Of a stretch of 15,223 bases of DNA, positions 6,423-13,437 are shown piece by piece. The position numbers were made by a program, and so were the translations under genes. Positions within the stretch are counted from its first letter, which is position 1. Each line of letters starts with the position of its first letter. The notes under the pieces were generated by a model, which was given only the letters and a program-made list of their open reading frames with translations, ran no database searches and had not been told where the DNA came from. The stretch comes from Phycisphaerales bacterium. Lineage in GTDB: Bacteria > Planctomycetota > Phycisphaerae > SM23-33. Location: assembly GCA_003171235.1 (NCBI GenBank), contig PMYM01000241.1:28195-43417 (forward strand), in the 5' to 3' direction.

Positions 6423-7136
6423 CTAAAGACTTGGGCGCTTGTCTGTTCCGTCCCGGGACTCCTCGACGACTTTAACTTCGAGGTCATGCTGCTTTCGTTT
6501 CCTCAGGAAGCCGCGCAGGAAGGTAATAAAGGCCGGGGTCAGGGAAATGACCACGATGGCGATGATGACCAGGCTGAAGTTCTGCTTGACGGCGCTCATG
6601 CCGCCGAAGTAATAGCCGCCGAAGACGAAGGCGGCTATCCAGGCCAGCGAGCCGCAGACGCTGAAGGCCACAAATCGGCCGTAGGACATGCTGCCGATGC
6701 CCGCCACGAACGGTGCAAATGTCCGCAGGATAGGCGCGAACCGGGCGATGACCACGGCCTTGCCGCCGTGCCTCTGGTAAAACTCGTGGGCCCGGTGGAG
6801 ATATTCCTTGTTCAGGAAGCGGACGTTGTCCTTGTGGAAGATCTTGGGCCCGGTCAGCCGCCCGATCCAGTAGTTGCAGTTGTCCCCCAGCACCGCCGCC
6901 AGGGCCAACAGCAGCCAGGCCGACCAGACGTTGAGCTGCGGCCCGTCGGCGTCGTTGGCGGCCAGCGTGCCCACCAGGAACAGCAGCGAGTCGCCCGGCA
7001 GGAACGGGGCAATCACCAGGCCGGTCTCGCAGAAAATCACCGCCATGAGAATGAAGTACGACCATTGGGGGTATTGCCCCACCCACGCCTCGACCAGGTG
7101 CTGAATGAACTCCACCGGATTAAAGAAGCCCAGCAT
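6423..7136 (-). CDS. DedA/VTT-family membrane protein
   Basis: DedA proteins are inner-membrane proteins needed for membrane homeostasis; some members flip undecaprenyl phosphate or phosphatidylethanolamine. The 237-residue product has the usual order. An amphipathic N-terminus precedes CETGLVIAPFLPGDSLLFLVG (36-56), then LGDNCNYWIGR (83-93), then FYQRHGGKAVVIARFAPILR (119-138), then FVAGIGSMSYGRF (143-155), and two C-terminal helices (about 165-208). Glu37, Asp49, Arg132 and Arg138 match the charged residues essential in E. coli YqjA/YghB. The last 28 residues are a charged cytoplasmic tail. A GGGAG site lies about 11 nt before the ATG. It has its own promoter candidate at 7222-7230 and is separated from transketolase by a terminator, so it is monocistronic. 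Which lipid it moves cannot be told. Confidence 0.9.
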   Translation of the reverse strand: MLGFFNPVEFIQHLVEAWVGQYPQWSYFILMAVIFCETGLVIAPFLPGDSLLFLVGTLAANDADGPQLNVWSAWLLLALAAVLGDNCNYWIGRLTGPKIFHKDNVRFLNKEYLHRAHEFYQRHGGKAVVIARFAPILRTFAPFVAGIGSMSYGRFVAFSVCGSLAWIAAFVFGGYYFGGMSAVKQNFSLVIIAIVVISLTPAFITFLRGFLRKRKQHDLEVKVVEESRDGTDKRPSL

Positions 7137-7221
7137 AGATTTACATACTCCCGCCGGCGGGCGGCGGCCTTAATTGCTCTCAAAACCGCCGCAGCCGTGC
7201 CCGCGGCGCGTCAAGATCGCG

Positions 7222-7230
7222 ATTATAGCA
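7222..7230 (-). promoter_or_regulatory. Extended -10 promoter for the dedA-family gene
   Basis: On the minus strand the sequence reads TGCTATAAT, a perfect TATAAT with the extended TGn element. No TTGACA-like -35 sits 17 nt upstream; a CGGGG-CGT-CCCCG inverted repeat (7233-7245) occupies the spacer instead. The predicted transcript would have a leader of about 78 nt. Confidence 0.5.
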
Positions 7231-7257
7231 TCCGGGGCGTCCCCGACGACACATCCG

Positions 7258-7290
7258 AAAAGATCGCGGCGACCCGCAGGCCGCCGCGAT
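7258..7290 (-). terminator. Intrinsic terminator of transketolase
   Basis: On the minus strand, ATCGCGGCGGC pairs with GTCGCCGCGAT (7280-7290 and 7263-7273) around the 6-nt loop CTGCGG, followed at once by CTTTT. The 11-pair GC-rich stem plus T-tract, 27 nt after the stop codon, is a textbook Rho-independent terminator. Confidence 0.85.
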
Positions 7291-7317
7291 TGGTCATACC
7301 GTCGCTTGGGGCTTGGA

Positions 7318-9267
7318 TCACTCGCTCTGGTCGAACATGCGCTGGGCGGTCTTGACGATCTCCGGCACGGACAGGTGCACCAGTTCCAGCAGTTGTTCGG
7401 GTGTGCGGGCGGACTTGGGGATATTGCGCACCACCATCGATTCGACGCGCACGCCCAGGTCGCTGTGGGCGGCGGCCTCGGCGATCTCATCGGCCACGCC
7501 GCCGGTGTAATTGTCCTCCAGCACCAGGATCTGCCCGCGGCAGTCGTCGCCGATCTGGAGGATCTCCTCGGCCTTTACCGGCAGGCTGTAGACGTCGATC
7601 AGCCCGGCCGACAGCCCGCTTTGCTCTTCCAGGGCGGCCAGGACCTTCTGGGCCACGTGCACCATGTAGCCGCTGGCGACGATGACCAGGTCCTGCCCGT
7701 CCACCAGGTGCTTGAAGCCGCCCATCTCGAAGGCCTCGTCGGGCCCGTAGATAATGGGCACGTCGGGTCGGTGGGTTCGCATGTAGCACATGCCGTCGAT
7801 GTTGGCCATCAGTTCGGTGAGCTTGAAGGCGCTGACGGCGTCGCTGGGCAGCATGACGCGGCAGGCGGGCTGGCCATCGGCCCGGCTGGTGTGGGCCAGG
7901 GTGCGGAAGAAGGCAACGTCCATCAGGCCCATCTGGCTGGGGCCGTCAGCCGCCAGCGAAACGCCGGCGTGCGAGCCCACCAGCTTGATGTTGGCATTGG
8001 AAACGGCGGCCATCTCCACCTGGTCGTACGCCCGGCTGAAGAACTTGGCGAAGGTGGAGGCGAAGGGGACGCGCCCGCCGGCGGCCAGGCCCACCGACAT
8101 GCTGACCATGTTCTGCTCGGCAATGCGGGCCTCGAAGAAGCGGTCGGGATACTTCTTGGCGAAGTACTCGGCGAAGGTGGAGTTTTTCACGTCGCCGTCG
8201 GTGGCGACGATGCGTTCGTCGCTGCCCAGGGCCTGCAGGGCCATGCCGTAGGCCCGGCGGGTGGAGAGTTTCTTGGCCTCGAGGGCCTTGGCCAGGCCGG
8301 CGGCGGCGGCGGCCTCCTCGAACCTTCCGGCCGAGAAGCCCATCCGCGGGGCGCGGGAAATCGCCACCGGGGTGGCGAGCTTTTCCGCCCGGCCGTCGGG
8401 CATGTTGGCCACGCCCAGTTCGGCGGCCTTGGCGTCCAGTTCGGCGATGGCGGCGGGCAGCTTCTCGGCGTCCAGGGGTTTGCCGTGATAGTTGCTCTTT
8501 TGCATCTCACCCACGCCCCAGCCCTTGACCGTGCGGGCGATGACCGCCACCGGCTTGTCGCCGGCCGGCGTGGTCAGGGCCTGGAAAACCTGGTCCCAGT
8601 TGTGCCCGTCGATGCCCCGCACTTCCATGCCCGCGGCGGTGAGCTTGCTAGCCAGCACTTCCGAAGACTGCTGGCGCGAGACATAGTCGCTCTGGGCCTG
8701 GCCGTTGCAGTTGAAGATGGCAAAGACGTTGGTGAGCTTGTTGTCGACGACGAAATCCACGGCCTCCCACACCTGGCCCTCGCGGCTCTCGCCGTCGCCG
8801 ATGAGGCAGTAGATTTTCTTGTCCAGCTTGTCCAGGCGTGCGGCCAGGGCCAGGCCGGCCGAGGTGGACAGCCCCTGCCCCAGCGAGCCGGTGGCCGAAT
8901 CGAAAAAGGGGAAGCCGATGGCGGGATTGGGATGCCCGTCCAGCACCGAGTCGGCGTCGCGCAGCGTGAGGGCGTCCTCGAAGCGCAGTTCGCTGGGCCG
9001 GCTCTCGCTGCCCACCACCCCGCCCAGGTCGCAGTAGGCGGCGTAGATGACCGGCACGGCATGGCCCTCGGAGAGCACCAGCCGGTCGGCGGCGAGATTC
9101 CAGGGGTTGGAGGGCTCGTAGCGCATGATCCGGTACATCAGGGCCGTGACGACGTGCACCAGCGACAGGCCGCTGGAAGGATGCCCGCTGCCGGCCTCGG
9201 TGGTCATGCGGCAAATCTGCTTTGCCAGTTCGATTACCTTGCGATCCAGATCCTTGTACTCAGCCAC
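7318..9267 (-). CDS. tkt: Transketolase
   Basis: This thiamine-diphosphate enzyme moves two-carbon ketol units between sugar phosphates in the non-oxidative pentose phosphate pathway. From a GTG at 9265-9267 it has 649 residues. The GTG is preferred because GGAG lies 8 nt upstream and homology starts there; an ATG at 9306 would add 13 unlikely residues. In GTG numbering, GHPSSG with His29 and EGHAVP with His69 bind substrate or cofactor. The ThDP motif is GDGESREGQ (157-165) to Asn186. The catalytic Glu384 lies in RIAEQN. SHAGVS...DGPSQM (His433 onward) and RTHRP complete the site. The GSHxGVS/DGPSQM wording resembles animal transketolase rather than the HDSIGLGEDGPTHQ form of E. coli TktA. 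It is a single-gene unit with a strong terminator. Confidence 0.93.
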   Translation of the reverse strand: MAEYKDLDRKVIELAKQICRMTTEAGSGHPSSGLSLVHVVTALMYRIMRYEPSNPWNLAADRLVLSEGHAVPVIYAAYCDLGGVVGSESRPSELRFEDALTLRDADSVLDGHPNPAIGFPFFDSATGSLGQGLSTSAGLALAARLDKLDKKIYCLIGDGESREGQVWEAVDFVVDNKLTNVFAIFNCNGQAQSDYVSRQQSSEVLASKLTAAGMEVRGIDGHNWDQVFQALTTPAGDKPVAVIARTVKGWGVGEMQKSNYHGKPLDAEKLPAAIAELDAKAAELGVANMPDGRAEKLATPVAISRAPRMGFSAGRFEEAAAAAGLAKALEAKKLSTRRAYGMALQALGSDERIVATDGDVKNSTFAEYFAKKYPDRFFEARIAEQNMVSMSVGLAAGGRVPFASTFAKFFSRAYDQVEMAAVSNANIKLVGSHAGVSLAADGPSQMGLMDVAFFRTLAHTSRADGQPACRVMLPSDAVSAFKLTELMANIDGMCYMRTHRPDVPIIYGPDEAFEMGGFKHLVDGQDLVIVASGYMVHVAQKVLAALEEQSGLSAGLIDVYSLPVKAEEILQIGDDCRGQILVLEDNYTGGVADEIAEAAAHSDLGVRVESMVVRNIPKSARTPEQLLELVHLSVPEIVKTAQRMFDQSE

Positions 9268-9288
9268 GTCATAGTCTCCGTTGCCAGG

Positions 9289-9297
9289 ATTATGGCA
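9289..9297 (-). promoter_or_regulatory. Possible transketolase promoter, extended -10
   Basis: The minus strand reads TGCCATAAT, with CATAAT as a 5/6 match to TATAAT preceded by TGn. It ends 21 nt before the GTG, which would leave a leader of only about 14 nt including the Shine-Dalgarno. No good -35 is seen. Confidence 0.3.
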
Positions 9298-9597
9298 GTG
9301 CCGCAACGCGCCGGGCCGGAGGCAAATTGCCCCTGCACGCCCTTCTGCGCGACCGCCAACAGCATTCGTCGCACCGCCGGGGAAGCAAGTAACCTAAGCC
9401 ATTCCTTGCCACAAGGCAAGATGATTCGGCGGCGAAACTTGCCTTTTGCCCGCGTTGGGCTTCATCGGCTTCATCGTACGCAGCCGGACAAACCGGAGTC
9501 CACGAATCGGAGGAATTGCCGCAAAGAAACAAGAACACTCTGTCCGGCCCCGCCCCTCCACGATCCCTCCGCCCGGGCCGAGCGGCATTCGTGGTTG

Positions 9598-9619
9598 CTT
9601 CGTCCCTACGGGACTCCGC
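9598..9619 (-). repeat. Relic related to the dispersed repeats
   Basis: On the minus strand GGAGTCCCGTAGGGACGAAG contains the perfect hairpin GTCCC-GTA-GGGAC (9602-9614). It matches in form and partly in sequence the segment AGTCCTGGAGGGACGAAAGA next to the repeat at 5939-6014. The TTA...TAA core is not found beside it, so it is a partial or decayed copy. Confidence 0.4.
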
Positions 9620-9672
9620 AGCCCACGGCGCCCTGCTCGCCTGGCCGACGGACAACGCCGGCGAAAAATGTT

Positions 9673-11820
9673 TCACGCCGGTTGAGGCTGGGCCTCGGGG
9701 TTGACTCGGATGGGCAGCAGCACCAGGGGGATGCCCTGGCGGTAGAACGATCGCTGGATGGAGAAAACCACGTAGTTGTGGAACATCAGGTTCAGCATCG
9801 ACTCGCGCGGGAAGACCAACTGGCCGCCAAAGAAGATGGCCCCCGGGTGCTTGTCCAGGATGATCGGCGCCTGGCGGGCCACCTCGTTGACCACGTCGGT
9901 GCCCACGGCGGTGACGCCCTCGGCCCAGTAGCCGTTGCGGTGCATGAAATCGACATACTTCTGCACCTCTTCCTGGATGTGCTTGCCCAGGGCCTCGACC
10001 TCCTGCACGCCCTTGAAGTTGCCGGCGTCCACCACCCCCACCTGCACGAAAACGAAGTTCTTGAACAGCCCACCGAAGAGGCGAATGACGTTGAAAACCG
10101 AGTGCAACCCCAGGCCGTTGAAGTTGTTGACCAGGATGACGGCCGTCTTGGCCTGCGGGTCGTAGGCGGGCACTGTGCCCGGGGGCGGGGCGTTGGCGGC
10201 GTCGGGGGGCGAGGCCTGGGCCGCCTCCACCAGAGAGTCCAGCCGGCGGAGCATCTGCAGCGTGCGGCCGTAGTGCCGGCGGGTCAACAGCGCCACCCCC
10301 ACCAGCGCCCCGGTCACGACCAGCGTGACGTATCCGCCCTCGTGGAATTTCAGCACCACCACCGTGATCAGGATCAGCCCGGTCAGCACCAGCCCCAGGC
10401 CGTTGACAACCAGGCCTTTGCGCCAACGGCTTTCCTGCCCTCGGGCGATCCACCAGTGCCGCACCATGCCCAGTTGCGAGAGCACAAAGGTGATGAAGAC
10501 GTTGATGGAGTACAGCACCACCAGCAGTTCCACCCTGCCCCCGGTCACGAGCATGGTGACCAGGGCGCCGGTGCCGATGACCAGGATGCCGTTCTGCGTC
10601 ACCAGGCGGTCGGACAGGCTGGCGAAGCGGGAGGGCATCCAGCGGTCCAGGGCCATGTTGGCCATGACGCGCGGGGCGTCCAGAAAACCCGTCTGGGCGG
10701 CCACCAGCAGTATGGCCGCCTCAGACAGCAGGGCGATCAGCACGAATGCCTGCCCGCTCTGCCCCCAGCCGCTGGCGACCTGCTCGAAGAGCACGGCGTT
10801 TATGGTCTTGATCTTCTGGTGGGTCTGGGGGTCCAGCAGTTGACTGTAATGGACGTTGTAAATCTGGTAGCCCAGCATCAGCCCCAGCACCATGAAGGCC
10901 AGCGAGATGGCCATGTAGCGCATGGTTCGCTTGCCGGTCTGGACCCGGGGCTGGCGAAGAACGGGCAGGCCGTTGGAGACGGCCTCGATGCCGGTATAGG
11001 TGCCGGCCCCCATGCTGTAGGCGCGCAACAGCAGCAACATCAGGGCCAGGGGGCCAAGGCTGACGCTGGCGGCGGAAAATTCCCTGACCGTGTCGGCGGC
11101 GATGAGCGGGATTTCCTCATGCCTGGCTATCGGGCCGTAAATGACCACCGCCGCGTGCGTCAGCACGAAGACCAGGAAGATGGGCACCAGCGGCACCACC
11201 GATTCCTTGACTCCGCGCAGGTTCATCAGCGTCAGCACCGCCACCCCCGCCGCCGCCGCCGCCAGTTTGTAGTGGTGATAGGCGGGCGGCAGGAAGCTGA
11301 AGAAGGCGTCGGCCCCGCTGGCGATGGAGACGGCGATAGTCAGGACGTAGTCGATGATTAGCGCGCAGCCGCTGACCATGCCCAGGTGCGGCGAGAGCAG
11401 CTTGCTGGCCACCAGGTAGCCGCCCCCGCCGGAGGGAAACAGTTCGATGATCTGACTGTAGCTGGCGCTTATCACTAATACAGTCAGGGCGGAGGCCAGG
11501 GCGATGAATATGCCCAGCCGCTCGGGGCGCCTGGCCGGCTGGTTGGCCGCCGGCGCCGGTTGGGCCGAGGCATCCTGGCCGGCGGGCGGCGCCTGGACCT
11601 GCGATTCGTGCAGCGTCCGCTGCACCTCTTCGGGGCCGTAGCAGGAGCTGGACAGCCCGTCGGCCCCCAGGCCCACCCAGGCGAAAAAGGCGATCAGCGA
11701 AAGGTGTTGGAAGACGCGGGCGTCGGCAGGATTGCGCGCCCGGCCCAGCACCACTCGCTTCAGCCGGCCGAACAGCCCCGGCTGGGGCTCGAACTGATTG
11801 TCTGGATTCTGCCGCGTCAT
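9673..11820 (-). CDS. APC-superfamily permease with soluble C-terminal domain
   Basis: This is a secondary transporter, by family an amino acid/polyamine-type permease; the substrate is unknown. With the ATG at 11818-11820 it has 715 residues. Features in order: a cytoplasmic N-terminus, helix 1 with VGLGADGLSSSCYGPEE (49-65), a Pro/Ala/Gln-rich loop (72-100), and further helices to about 515. SGGGGYLVASKLLSP (130-144) and YTGIEAVSNG (275-284) are APC landmarks. A soluble region (about 555-705) follows, with VILVNNFNGLGLHSV and HPGAIFFGGQLVFP, resembling the cytoplasmic tails seen on some large APC permeases. The open frame extends upstream to 12000, but that part lies over the terminator of the preceding gene and reads as non-protein. 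No clear Shine-Dalgarno precedes the chosen ATG; a -10-like TAGAAT lies 20 nt before it. Confidence 0.87.
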   Translation of the reverse strand: MTRQNPDNQFEPQPGLFGRLKRVVLGRARNPADARVFQHLSLIAFFAWVGLGADGLSSSCYGPEEVQRTLHESQVQAPPAGQDASAQPAPAANQPARRPERLGIFIALASALTVLVISASYSQIIELFPSGGGGYLVASKLLSPHLGMVSGCALIIDYVLTIAVSIASGADAFFSFLPPAYHHYKLAAAAAGVAVLTLMNLRGVKESVVPLVPIFLVFVLTHAAVVIYGPIARHEEIPLIAADTVREFSAASVSLGPLALMLLLLRAYSMGAGTYTGIEAVSNGLPVLRQPRVQTGKRTMRYMAISLAFMVLGLMLGYQIYNVHYSQLLDPQTHQKIKTINAVLFEQVASGWGQSGQAFVLIALLSEAAILLVAAQTGFLDAPRVMANMALDRWMPSRFASLSDRLVTQNGILVIGTGALVTMLVTGGRVELLVVLYSINVFITFVLSQLGMVRHWWIARGQESRWRKGLVVNGLGLVLTGLILITVVVLKFHEGGYVTLVVTGALVGVALLTRRHYGRTLQMLRRLDSLVEAAQASPPDAANAPPPGTVPAYDPQAKTAVILVNNFNGLGLHSVFNVIRLFGGLFKNFVFVQVGVVDAGNFKGVQEVEALGKHIQEEVQKYVDFMHRNGYWAEGVTAVGTDVVNEVARQAPIILDKHPGAIFFGGQLVFPRESMLNLMFHNYVVFSIQRSFYRQGIPLVLLPIRVNPEAQPQPA

Positions 11821-11840
11821 AACAAGAATGAACGCGTGGA

Positions 11841-11846
11841 ATTCTA
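11841..11846 (-). promoter_or_regulatory. Possible -10 element of the permease gene
   Basis: The minus strand reads TAGAAT ending 20 nt before the ATG. Immediately upstream is a perfect inverted repeat CGCCGG-CGGG-CCGGCG (11849-11864). No TTGACA-like -35 is present at normal spacing, so this is weak support. Confidence 0.3.
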
Positions 11847-12002
11847 CCCGCCGGCGGGCCGGCGAGGAACAGGCAAACAGGCAAGCTTCGCTGATGGGCG
11901 GGTGGCATGGCAGCCGCGTCTTTTTGCGGCGGCCATGAAAGACCCTGGCAACGCTGGTGCATGCCCAAAAGGTAAGAGCCTCTAGCTGCCGAAAGGCCAA
12001 AC

Positions 12003-12030
12003 ATGGTCACGCGAAAAGAAGCGTGACCAT
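12003..12030 (-). terminator. Perfect 10-bp-arm hairpin after the STAS gene
   Basis: ATGGTCACGC (12003-12012) and GCGTGACCAT (12021-12030) are perfect reverse complements around an 8-nt loop. It lies 16 nt downstream of the STAS stop and upstream of the permease promoter region. On the minus strand the stem is followed by GTTTGGCCTTTCGG rather than a clean T-tract, so a terminator or 3'-end stabiliser is likely. On the minus strand the loop reads TTCTTTTC. Confidence 0.6.
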
Positions 12031-12046
12031 GCCACCCCGTCTGGCG

Positions 12047-12415
12047 TCAGGCCGGCGAGAGCGGGTCGAAAGAGGCGACGGCCTGCCGCTCGTTATCGTA
12101 GAAGTCGAAGGTCCGGTCCAGCCGGGTGATGGTGAATATCTTCTTGAGCTCGGGGCGCAGGCCGCAAATGGCGATCCGCCCCTTGATCAGGGCGATGTGC
12201 TTCTGCACCTTGACCAGCATGCCCAGCACATTGCTGGAGAGCAGCTTGATATTGCTGAAATCCAGCACCAGCTTGCGATGGGCCTGCTCGTCCACCAGCT
12301 TGCAGATCTGCCGCCCCGCCGCCTCGATGGCAGAGCCCTCCAGCAGGGTGCTGCCGCCGAAGTCCACCACGGCCACGCCCGAAACCGTCTGCATCATCAG
12401 GGATACATGTGCCAT
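12047..12415 (-). CDS. STAS-domain protein (anti-sigma factor antagonist family)
   Basis: The 122-residue protein is a single STAS domain of the SpoIIAA/RsbV type. Such proteins bind anti-sigma kinases or other partners and are switched by serine phosphorylation. Visible are the opening strand GVAVVDFGGSTLLEGSA (13-29), the central LDFSNIKLLSSNVLGMLVKV (51-70) and GLRPELKKIFTITRLDRTFDFY (85-106), which follow the family fold in order. The usual DSSG phospho-site reads SSNV (60-63), leaving Ser61 as the candidate phosphorylated residue. The ATG is 8 nt after the phosphorylase stop; AGGAA overlaps that stop codon, so the two are surely co-transcribed. No kinase or sigma factor gene is in the window, so the partner is unknown. 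A strong hairpin follows the stop. Confidence 0.9.
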   Translation of the reverse strand: MAHVSLMMQTVSGVAVVDFGGSTLLEGSAIEAAGRQICKLVDEQAHRKLVLDFSNIKLLSSNVLGMLVKVQKHIALIKGRIAICGLRPELKKIFTITRLDRTFDFYDNERQAVASFDPLSPA

Positions 12416-12423
12416 TGCCGTTC

Positions 12424-13302
12424 CTAGTCCACTTTATCCAGCCAGCCCCGCCAGTCGGCGCCCAACTGGTGGGTCTGGGCGTAATAGGCCATGGTCTTGC
12501 CGCAGTCGCAGGTCTGGGGGGCCTGGGCCAGTTGTCCAGCCAGGCGGGTGAGCAGTTCGGGTAGGGCATCGGCGGTGCGGCGGATCTTCTCCTGTCCGGA
12601 AGCCTGGGACAGCCCGCCGAACAGGTCGCCGGTGGTGAAGGGCCGGTGCCAACTGCCGGTTTCGGCGTAATTGACAAGGTAGAAGGCCCCGGCCAGGCAC
12701 ATCTGCAATTCCTTGGCCAGAAAGGCCTCGGGGGCCAGGGTGTGGGCGACCAGTTCGGCCCCGCAGGTGGCCAGCATGCGGATCTCGGCCGGCGTCTCCA
12801 GCCGGGGCCCTTCAGCCACCGCCACCGTGCCGCCGGACTGGTGGGGCAGCCGCATGTCCACCAGCGCATCCTCCAGCGCCCGACACAGTTGCGGGCAAAA
12901 AACCGGGAACTGCCTCAGGCAGCCCAGGGCCGACTTCTCGTAGAAGCTCGAGCACCGCCGGCTGGTCATGTCCAGCAGGTCGTCCGGCACCGCCACCTGG
13001 CCCAAAGAAAGGTTGTGGGTGATGGCCCCGGCGGCCGACCAGCTCAGCACCGCCTGCACCTCAAGGTCCTTGAGGGCGTAGAAAATGGCCCGGTAGTTGA
13101 TCTGCCCTGGGGCCGGCCGTTGCCGGCCCGGCGGATAGCGGGGAACCAAGTAAAAGGGCGCCGGCGATTGCTCGGCCAGGAAGATCGGCCCGCTGGGGCC
13201 GTAGGGCGTCTGTCGGCTGCCCAACGCCCGCGCCCCCACTTGGCCCGACTCAGCCAACCGGTATAACGCGCTGCCGCCCAGGCAGGCCAGTATCGCCGAC
13301 AT
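12424..13302 (-). CDS. MTA/purine nucleoside phosphorylase homologue with altered active site
   Basis: The 292-residue protein belongs to the MTAP/PNP (PNP_UDP) family, whose members cleave methylthioadenosine or purine nucleosides with phosphate. The frame of the family is present: GGSALY (9-14), TPYGPSGPI (32-40), NYRAIFYALKDL (69-80), WSAAGAI (88-94), EGPRLETPAEIRML (164-177), LAPEAFLAKELQMC (189-202) and a C-terminal CDC (265-267). Compared with human MTAP, the phosphate-site His of RHG is Tyr56, the ribose-site Met before TxxPE is His187, and the catalytic-pocket Asp pair of DYD is Asn211 and Ala213. Asn here is typical of 6-oxopurine-type enzymes, but the other changes leave activity uncertain. 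The ATG follows AAAGGA by a normal distance. The STAS gene follows in the same operon. Confidence 0.85.
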   Translation of the reverse strand: MSAILACLGGSALYRLAESGQVGARALGSRQTPYGPSGPIFLAEQSPAPFYLVPRYPPGRQRPAPGQINYRAIFYALKDLEVQAVLSWSAAGAITHNLSLGQVAVPDDLLDMTSRRCSSFYEKSALGCLRQFPVFCPQLCRALEDALVDMRLPHQSGGTVAVAEGPRLETPAEIRMLATCGAELVAHTLAPEAFLAKELQMCLAGAFYLVNYAETGSWHRPFTTGDLFGGLSQASGQEKIRRTADALPELLTRLAGQLAQAPQTCDCGKTMAYYAQTHQLGADWRGWLDKVD

Positions 13303-13355
13303 GCGAGCATCCTTTCTCTTGTTATGCCTTGCGGAGACTACGGGGAGGCGCGGTC

Positions 13356-13361
13356 ATTATG
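13356..13361 (-). promoter_or_regulatory. Possible -10 element of the phosphorylase-STAS operon
   Basis: The minus strand reads CATAAT, 53 nt before the phosphorylase ATG. A palindrome GGCGGCCGCC (13367-13376) lies 5 nt upstream. There is no good -35 at 16-18 nt, so confidence is low. Confidence 0.3.
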
Positions 13362-13393
13362 CGCCAGGCGGCCGCCGGAGTCCACCAATTACA

Positions 13394-13435
13394 GGATTTG
13401 GGCCTGTGAGCCAAACCGGGCAGTCGGGCGCTGCC
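13394..13435 (-). terminator. Tandem hairpins after the lipoprotein gene
   Basis: Two nt past the stop, GGCAG and CTGCC (13419-13423 and 13431-13435) pair. A second hairpin pairs GG-A-TTTGG (13394-13401) with CCAAACC (13411-13417), with one bulge. No T-tract follows on the minus strand, so termination is plausible rather than certain. Confidence 0.4.
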
Positions 13436-13437
13436 TC

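Larger units (their letters stand above)
9268..9672. other. Non-coding interval between permease and transketolase
   Basis: These 405 bases contain no credible gene on either strand. Present are: a weak hairpin spanning the permease stop (CCGGCG 9658-9663 with CGCCGG 9676-9681, loop containing T-rich minus-strand sequence), a short repeat relic around 9598-9619, and three CTTGCC/GGCAAG blocks at 9405-9443. A possible transketolase -10 lies close to the GTG. The stretch 9450-9590 shows nothing definable. Confidence 0.55.

Noticed and set aside
7174..11361. A 1395-codon open frame on the + strand
   Set aside because: It lies antisense to transketolase and the permease, both with clear family motifs. 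Its translation is a repetitive His/Gly/Asp/Gln-rich composition typical of reverse-frame GC-rich DNA.
11821..12000. N-terminal extension of the permease to an ATG at 12000
   Set aside because: The added 60 residues are unlike a transporter N-terminus and cover the intergenic promoter region next to a hairpin. Family homology starts after the ATG at 11820.
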